A model generated the notes under the pieces. The model was given only the letters and a program-made list of their open reading frames with translations, was not told the DNA's origin and did no database searches. From Periplaneta americana (lineage: Eukaryota; Arthropoda; Insecta; Blattodea; Blattidae): DNA of 64,000 nucleotides. The DNA lies in NCBI RefSeq assembly GCF_040183065.1, contig NW_027185565.1, forward strand, positions 725,501 to 789,500, written 5' to 3'. The position numbers were made by a program, and so were the translations under genes. This document shows positions 58,211-64,000 of this stretch, piece after piece (positions within the stretch are counted from its first letter, which is position 1; every line of letters begins with the position of its first letter).

Positions 58211-59339
58211 AGCATCTACGATATAACACTTCTTAAATGTTTCCTCTAATTACAATGCCCTGATTTCTCGAAGTTATTGCAGCAAACATAGGCCTATAAC
58301 TTAAAACGCGACTCCATTACATCGCATAAAACTACCACATACTACAAAAACTAACGACACTGCACTTGAAACAGATTGCACGTTTTGTATAAATTGAAGA
58401 CTGTATAAACTGCCACTCATGACGGCCTGACAGATCGACGACGCAGATTATGAGACAAGTACTAACTCGCGCGCATGCAGTGTTGGTGTAAGATGGGTTT
58501 AAGTGCTACAAACCAATACATTGATATATTTTTTACTGATATTCCTGAAACGTTTCCAAAATGAAACTTACACCAAGGGGAGAATGCTCTTACCTCTATA
58601 ACATACATTTTTCGCGAAATAATTTATGTCCCGCATTTATAGATATTCAATGCTAAATTGTGTTTCACGTGACCATTCAATAAAGAATTCATTACTTTGA
58701 TGCAAAACTATTTTTATTGAAACGTATGCTCCCTTACCTTTAAAATAAGCCCAAGTTTAAGATTCTACCTCAATTAGAAGAGAAGTTATGAATTATTTTT
58801 GTTGACATAGTATGCGACATTTTTACATTTTTTCTCGTATTGACAGAATTGCTGTATGGATATCGTCCATTATTGAGGGCTAAAATTTTACATAATTAAT
58901 TAACTTAAGGTTCTTTACCATTCCACCAAATTTAATGAAAATCTGAGGTGGTCGGGTTGAAAAGTCCACTTTTTTGTGTTGATTTGACATGGAATGAACC
59001 TATTACATCAGAGTGGTAACATTTTTCATTCCAATCACACTACACAAATTCTATGTCATTTAGAAATCAAAGTGACATATTTGCTATATATGCGTTTTCG
59101 TGTGCTTTAATGACTACATATCTGGGTATCGATTTCTCTTAGGCCAACTCTTTGTTTAAGCACTTTATAAATTGCGATGGAATTGTTTTCCGTTTCTTTC
59201 CATTCATATTATCTTTGTGGGTTATAGAATAGCACTTGTTTGTTGGCAAGTAGGTTTGAGTGCGGCAGAAAAAAAATATCAATCCTGTCTTTCCGTTTCT
59301 TTTGTTACTAATTTCGTCGCCGCAGCCTGAGGCTTATTG

Positions 59340-59571
59340 TGTCTAGACCCACAACTCTACTGAACAAAAGTACACTTTGCTGGACTCCCCCGTTTACTGG
59401 GTTAATTTACCCGAGGGCCATTGCGAGACATCACATACACTGATACAATGGACAGACAAGCAGTCCCAGCAAGACGATCCAAAATAATTCCCCCTGACTT
59501 CACGACTTTGAATCGAACCCGGGTCACCTTAATCAGGATTCCAGAACGCTACCTCAAGACCAAGGAGGCGT
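59340..59571 (-). mobile_element. tRNA-derived SINE relic within repeat unit (copy 5, best preserved)
   Basis: Minus strand: CTTGGTCTTGAGGTAGCG (A box), then GACCCGGGTTCGATTC (intact B box), then the SINE body ending at ACCCACAACTC on plus. This is the copy in which the internal Pol III promoter is clearest. Confidence 0.65.
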
Positions 59572-60047
59572 ACATGTTTTCTCTCAATAAATTCAGTTTT
59601 CTCAAGGAAATCTGAGGAATGATTATATTCATTCCATTTAAATTGTATGAATTCTACTCAATGAGAATATATATTATATGAATAAAACGTCATATTATGA
59701 GCCTCTACCACTTCGAATTTAACTGAGATTTCTAAGGCTGACGGATGAAATGAAATGCAAAATAACTACCTATCAATAGTTTGTAAAGCCCTTGTAATTT
59801 TCGTTATATTCCCAGATGGAATGGCAGCAACGAATATTGCAAATATACTGGTGAATGTAATGCCTTTTAAGTCCCTACTTTTGCATTTGAAACTGCTTAG
59901 ATATATTCAGAAAGTAGTTTTTGTGCAGTTAGCAATGGAATTTTATGAAATTTGCCTATTTTGGAAGAAGTAATCTTAATTTGTATGAACTTTATGCTTC
60001 GTAATGAAAAAGGTTGCATAGCATAAAATATGACACAATATTAATTG

Positions 60048-61674
60048 CAGGGACGGCCCGTCCATAAGAGCTGCGGAGCTGCAGTAGTCCCTGCTTTGGC
60101 AGGAAAATAAAAATAATATTTATTTTAATTTGTAGAATAATTTTTACAGCTTTTATTGGTAAATTGCTTTATATTTCATCTGGACGGGAATATGTAATAT
60201 CATCTTATGCATAATCGTTTTGCAAGTCGACTGTATTGGAATTGACACTGCATTCAAAGTCGTCCTGGGATCTGCAGGGTGGGACAGCTCATAGAGAGTA
60301 TGTCTTGTTTGGTCAGGGGGAAGAGAGTTGAAGGGAAGCAGAGGGAAACTTTCGGTGTTTAAAACCCATATTTCGCTGCAGTGGCTTGCAGAGCCAGGCC
60401 ACAAGGGAAGAAGATCTTTCCTCCACTCGCACACAGCTATTGTAATGCTACGTTAAATGGATTCTCTATTCCCTTGAAACTTAATGACAACATTTTTATT
60501 TTCTCTTCACATACTTAGTGTTGTAGAATTTTATCGAGTTAATATAACGAAATTAATATTCTCTTTTGCCTTATTATTACATATATACCCAGCCTCCAGC
60601 AGAACCTAATATTTGCCTTAACTCAAAATGATTGCACGATTAGACTCCTTTTAATAAAGCACGTAAAATACGAAAGAGATTTCTTTTCCACTTTTAGAAC
60701 ATTGTTGACCATCAGTATATCTGTGTGTTGCTTTGGTGTGACGTCTTAGTACCGTAATTTAACCAGTGCAAATGTGCAAGCATGAGTGTGTGTGAATTAC
60801 AGAATATTAATTTTATTTTTCTCAACTTTCCCTAGCGGAGAAGATTGATGTAAAGAAGTGAAATTAAATGGTCGTCCTTTACCCGACCTAAATCTTACTC
60901 AAGCTTCATCCAGCCGAAATAGTGCATATATGTAAGGAAGTATAACAATGAAATTTACGCTAAGCATTTGTGGTTACGTGGAGGTGAACAAAAAAAATTC
61001 TGTATTTTGTTTCCCTTGCCTCCTCTTCGGTGGTGATACTGCATAGGCTAGGAGTGGTGTGACAGATTTAGGACATTTGCTCCTAAAAATTAAAAATCAC
61101 GAATCTTCGCTGGCTCACCTGAAAAATGTTGTTTCATTGGCAATGTTAGGCAAAGCTAATATTGCTGCGCAACTAAGTGAAGCGAACAGAACACACATTG
61201 TCAAACATAATCAAGAAATGAGAAAAAATCGTGAAATTATTTTTAAAATATTGATTTTGTGGCCAATATGAACTTCACCTTAGGGGACATGATGAAAAAA
61301 CGATTCGAAGAACCCTGGTGTATTTCGTGGGTTGCTACAGTTCGTGAGTAATCAAAACGAGCTTCTCGAAAACATTTCGAACATGCCACTGTTTAAAGGT
61401 AGTTCTAAAACAATTCGGAATGAACCGGTAGATTGGATGTTGAGTGTCTGTCGATCTGAAATTCAGACTGAAATCGATGGTAATAGTTTTTTTAGCGACT
61501 ATGGCAAATGATGCCACCGACATCGCCCAACTAAGTCAGGAAGTTTTTATTTTTCGATAAGTAGTGCATTTATTTTTGTCCTGTACTTATTAGTAATGAT
61601 ATCAAGAAGTAAAATTTGTATGTACCAAAACCTACTGCAGCTCCCCCAATCCACAAATTCACGAGTCGCCACTG
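60048..61674 (+). mobile_element. hAT transposon remnant (1627 bp)
   Basis: Exact 8-bp duplication ATTAATTG at 60040-60047 and 61675-61682. Termini CAGGGACGGCCCGT and CAGTGGCGACTCGT (inverted, 10 of 14 matches). Encodes part of a hAT transposase on plus. The 5' part (60070-60900) is non-coding or unrecognised. Confidence 0.88.
60955..61545 (+). pseudogene. hAT transposase fragment (ZMYM/TTF-finger type)
   Basis: Pieces in several frames: FPLPPLRW near 61010 (end of a TTF-type zinc finger), TDLGHLLLKIKNHESSLAHL and AAQLSEANRTHIVKHNQEMR (61059-61271), then LFKGSSKTIRNEPVDWMLSV and a final MANDATDIAQLSQ near 61505-61540. The last resembles the first catalytic aspartate region of the hAT core (A-D-A-T-D). 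The protein stops there; the rest of the core and the dimerisation domain are missing. Similar to zinc finger MYM-type protein 1-like hAT proteins. Confidence 0.82.
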
Positions 61675-64000
61675 ATTAATTGTCTGTTTTGCTTACGATA
61701 TAGACAAGTCTTATTAAAATAATTTACTATGCATTCAGTTGTGAAAGGCAGTGAGAGATTTATTGTTAAAGAAATTCAAGTTCCTAGACTTAAATATCAC
61801 GTCTAACGTGAGCTAGCTCATCATGTTAGGCAAATTGAGCTTTCCCTTATTTAGGGAGGCCTTTGCCCTTAATGGGACACAATAGGCTATCTTTATCTTA
61901 TCTTATCTCTATAATATTTACAAGCGGGAACAGGTGAGAGATGTGTATGTATTATGCGTTGCCTTATGGTTTAATGGTTACATTTATGAGGAAGATTTCG
62001 TCGTAGGAATCTATCAATTGACATCTTTGTGAAATATTACGTTATGCAATGTTTTCCTGCTCCTTTCTGGTCATTATGATAATGTATTAAAAGACATTAT
62101 TCTACTGTAACAGGAGAACTAAATGCAACGAGAATCTCGAATCAACGTGACGTTTCGTTCGTAATTTGTGATCTATCACTAAAATTCGAGCCTTCTGACT
62201 AAATGTAAGCGAAAGAAGATTAAATCATGAAACCAATGAAGTTTTACGGAAATTACTTGGGCAGACGACGGGAATTACGTAGACAACACGTGGTACACGT
62301 GATTTGCGTCGTATTTCCGGATGAAATATCGACTATGAATACTTCAAATTACTAGTGAAATGCATAAATTTTTGGACCAAAACCCTGCATTTGAGACTGC
62401 GTAATTATTGTATGCACAATAAGTAGGTCATCTGCAGTAAGAAGGGAAAATTTACACATTAACCTATTTGGAGGATATCAATGTTGATATAATTTGGAAT
62501 TATGCGGTCTGTTGAACGGTGTAGCGTAGCTATGAATGACCCAAATTCACTTGTGTATTACACGTGGCGGTGATTATATTTCTATAGTCGTGTCGCTGTT
62601 ATTTCCGTCGTTACTCCTTCTCTTTGCTTACGTCTTAGAAAGTGAAAGCTCTAGAAAGTCTAGGTAGGTAGTATCGCTCGCCATTTTTGTTCTCTCGTTG
62701 CCGAGCTAAAAAACGAGGAATCTACCTGACGCACTGTTAATCATTATCACGTTGTAGCTCCTATGATAATAAATCAAACACACTGTAATTGAGCAAATAA
62801 ATGGGTGGCAAATAACGTCCTCGTTTCTTTTCTGCGTACGCGGACGAAAGAGCCAAATTGGCGGGCGATTATAATAAGTATTTATAGATGCCTAGAATGT
62901 GAATTACATCATCAGCAGGGAATGACAAGTCGCACACGTTTAAATGTAGCCGAACTGAAACGTGATTTGCTGGCGGAAATAAGAGCGACGGGAATTTAAT
63001 ACCATTTATTCTGCAAAGATTCTACGAAATTTTCAAAATTAAGTAACATGTGTACGATATATTTGTTATCGTGTGCAGTAATAGCTACATTTAAGGACGA
63101 AGATTTCGTCTTAGACCAAATGTTTGAGCTGTTTAGAAATCTGTTAGGATGCGATGGTTTCCCGTTCCTTTCTGTTCATAAGTATTATGTAATAGCACTT
63201 GTTTGTTGGAAAAGTGTATTGAGTGCAGCAGAAGAACCAATTCAATACGTGTTTCTGGTACTAATTTTAATATATCGACTGAAATTTGAAGAATTCTTCT
63301 GAATGTGAATGTATATGTGACTTTATCATTATTCTGAGACACATGTAACAAACGAAATATATTTGCTAATGCTCTGGTGGGCGACAGGAATTAAATGTAA
63401 ATTACGCAATATACAGTTCGTTTGAAGCTTCTAATTTTCATTGTCTCTGCAGTTGAAAAGTAAAAATTGTATGTATAGTGCAATTATTCTGATGAAATTC
63501 GTGGATATTTAACGTCCATATATGTGTGTTTGAACTCTGTAGTTATATTGTTTATGTAAATCTATGAAATTACCACTTTGTGAAATATTATCTTATAGAG
63601 TGCTTTTGCGTTTAATTATGTTCATTTTATGATGTCTTGAAGGAAAGAACTCTACTGATTTCAAGAGAATAGAATGCAAAATGAAAGTCAAATAAACGTG
63701 ACCATTAGTACACAAATTCAGTTTTTTAATCAAAATTGGAGACATGTCTGAACAACAGCGAGAAAAATTAAGTGATGTTGTGAGACATCATGGAACACAC
63801 AGTTTTGTTCAGAGATATCTCGGGCAGGCGACGTGAATTAAGTGGACAGCACGTAACATATCTTTCGTGTTGGACGCTTGATTCACGCTGTCTTTCTGGA
63901 AGGAATATCAACGATGAGTACTGTAAATCTACTGGTGGACGTCAGGCACTGTAAGTCGGAAACCTGTATTTCAAAATGTTTTATTATATATTGTGCAGTA

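Larger units (their letters stand above)
53207..58985. other. Composite insertion replacing about 300 bp of copy 5
   Basis: The unit sequence stops at GTCGGG (53206) and resumes at CATCA-AGTGGTAACATT (about 58986) with a gap relative to other units. It contains the third piggyBac and a decayed transposase-like gene. The right end has TGTTGATTTGACATGGAATG (58977-58996), a terminus-like motif also seen at about 6652-6671. No matching left terminus was found, so the left side is probably truncated. The regions 55986-56400 and 58400-58960 show no gene. Confidence 0.5.
52804..64000 (+). repeat. Higher-order tandem repeat, copy 5 (interrupted, runs off window)
   Basis: Unit sequence is at 52804-53206, 58986-60047 and 61675-64000. 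About 300 bp of the unit, equivalent to 25432-25729 of copy 4, is missing at the 53207-58985 insertion. The window ends about 0.5 kb before the next unit would start. Confidence 0.85.

Overview
This window is eukaryotic, intergenic and repeat-dominated. It is almost certainly from an insect with a large, transposon-rich genome. Two tRNA-derived SINEs and the LINE fragments resemble, from memory, sequences common in cockroach or termite (Blattodea) genomes; that placement is inference. I see no ordinary cellular gene, no rRNA and no convincing functional tRNA. All recognisable coding sequence belongs to mobile elements, and only one transposase reads through intact.

The backbone is five head-to-tail copies of a unit of about 4.5 kb, starting at 1, 15830, 20366, 25031 and 52804 (the last copy runs off the window). 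Copy 2 (15830-20365) is uninterrupted. Each unit is built from about five diverged monomers that share an anchor resembling CAGGCGACGGGAATTA, so the array has a higher-order-repeat organisation. A tRNA-derived SINE relic is fixed in every unit. A 244-bp MITE is shared only by copies 3 and 4.

Insertions, left to right. Copy 1 carries a retroposon (1860-2197). It also carries a four-deep nest: a TA-target element (2941-8701) containing LINE reverse transcriptase and a hAT (3133-7358), which in turn contains a piggyBac (3188-5920) with an intact transposase. Further along copy 1 are a SINE (8942-9201) and a TA-flanked element (10081-14947) with a pogo-type zinc finger and a decayed uncharacterised transposase-like gene. 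Copy 4 carries a piggyBac (26819-30142), itself hit by a SINE and a LINE, then a Mutator-domain element (30237-32845), then a 17-kb TA-target element (33527-50566). Inside the last lies a 14-kb near-perfect palindrome (33730-47881) with 6-bp target duplications and Polinton/Maverick-like features, folded around a 60-bp-period satellite. Copy 5 carries a piggyBac with two frameshifts (53293-55981), a second uncharacterised transposase-like pseudogene (about 56410-58210) and a hAT (60048-61674).

Element boundaries were set by comparing occupied and empty sites among the five copies, so many target-site duplications can be read directly. The most notable items are the 14-kb palindrome, the higher-order array, the reuse of one homologous TA dinucleotide by two unrelated large elements in different copies, and the intact piggyBac.
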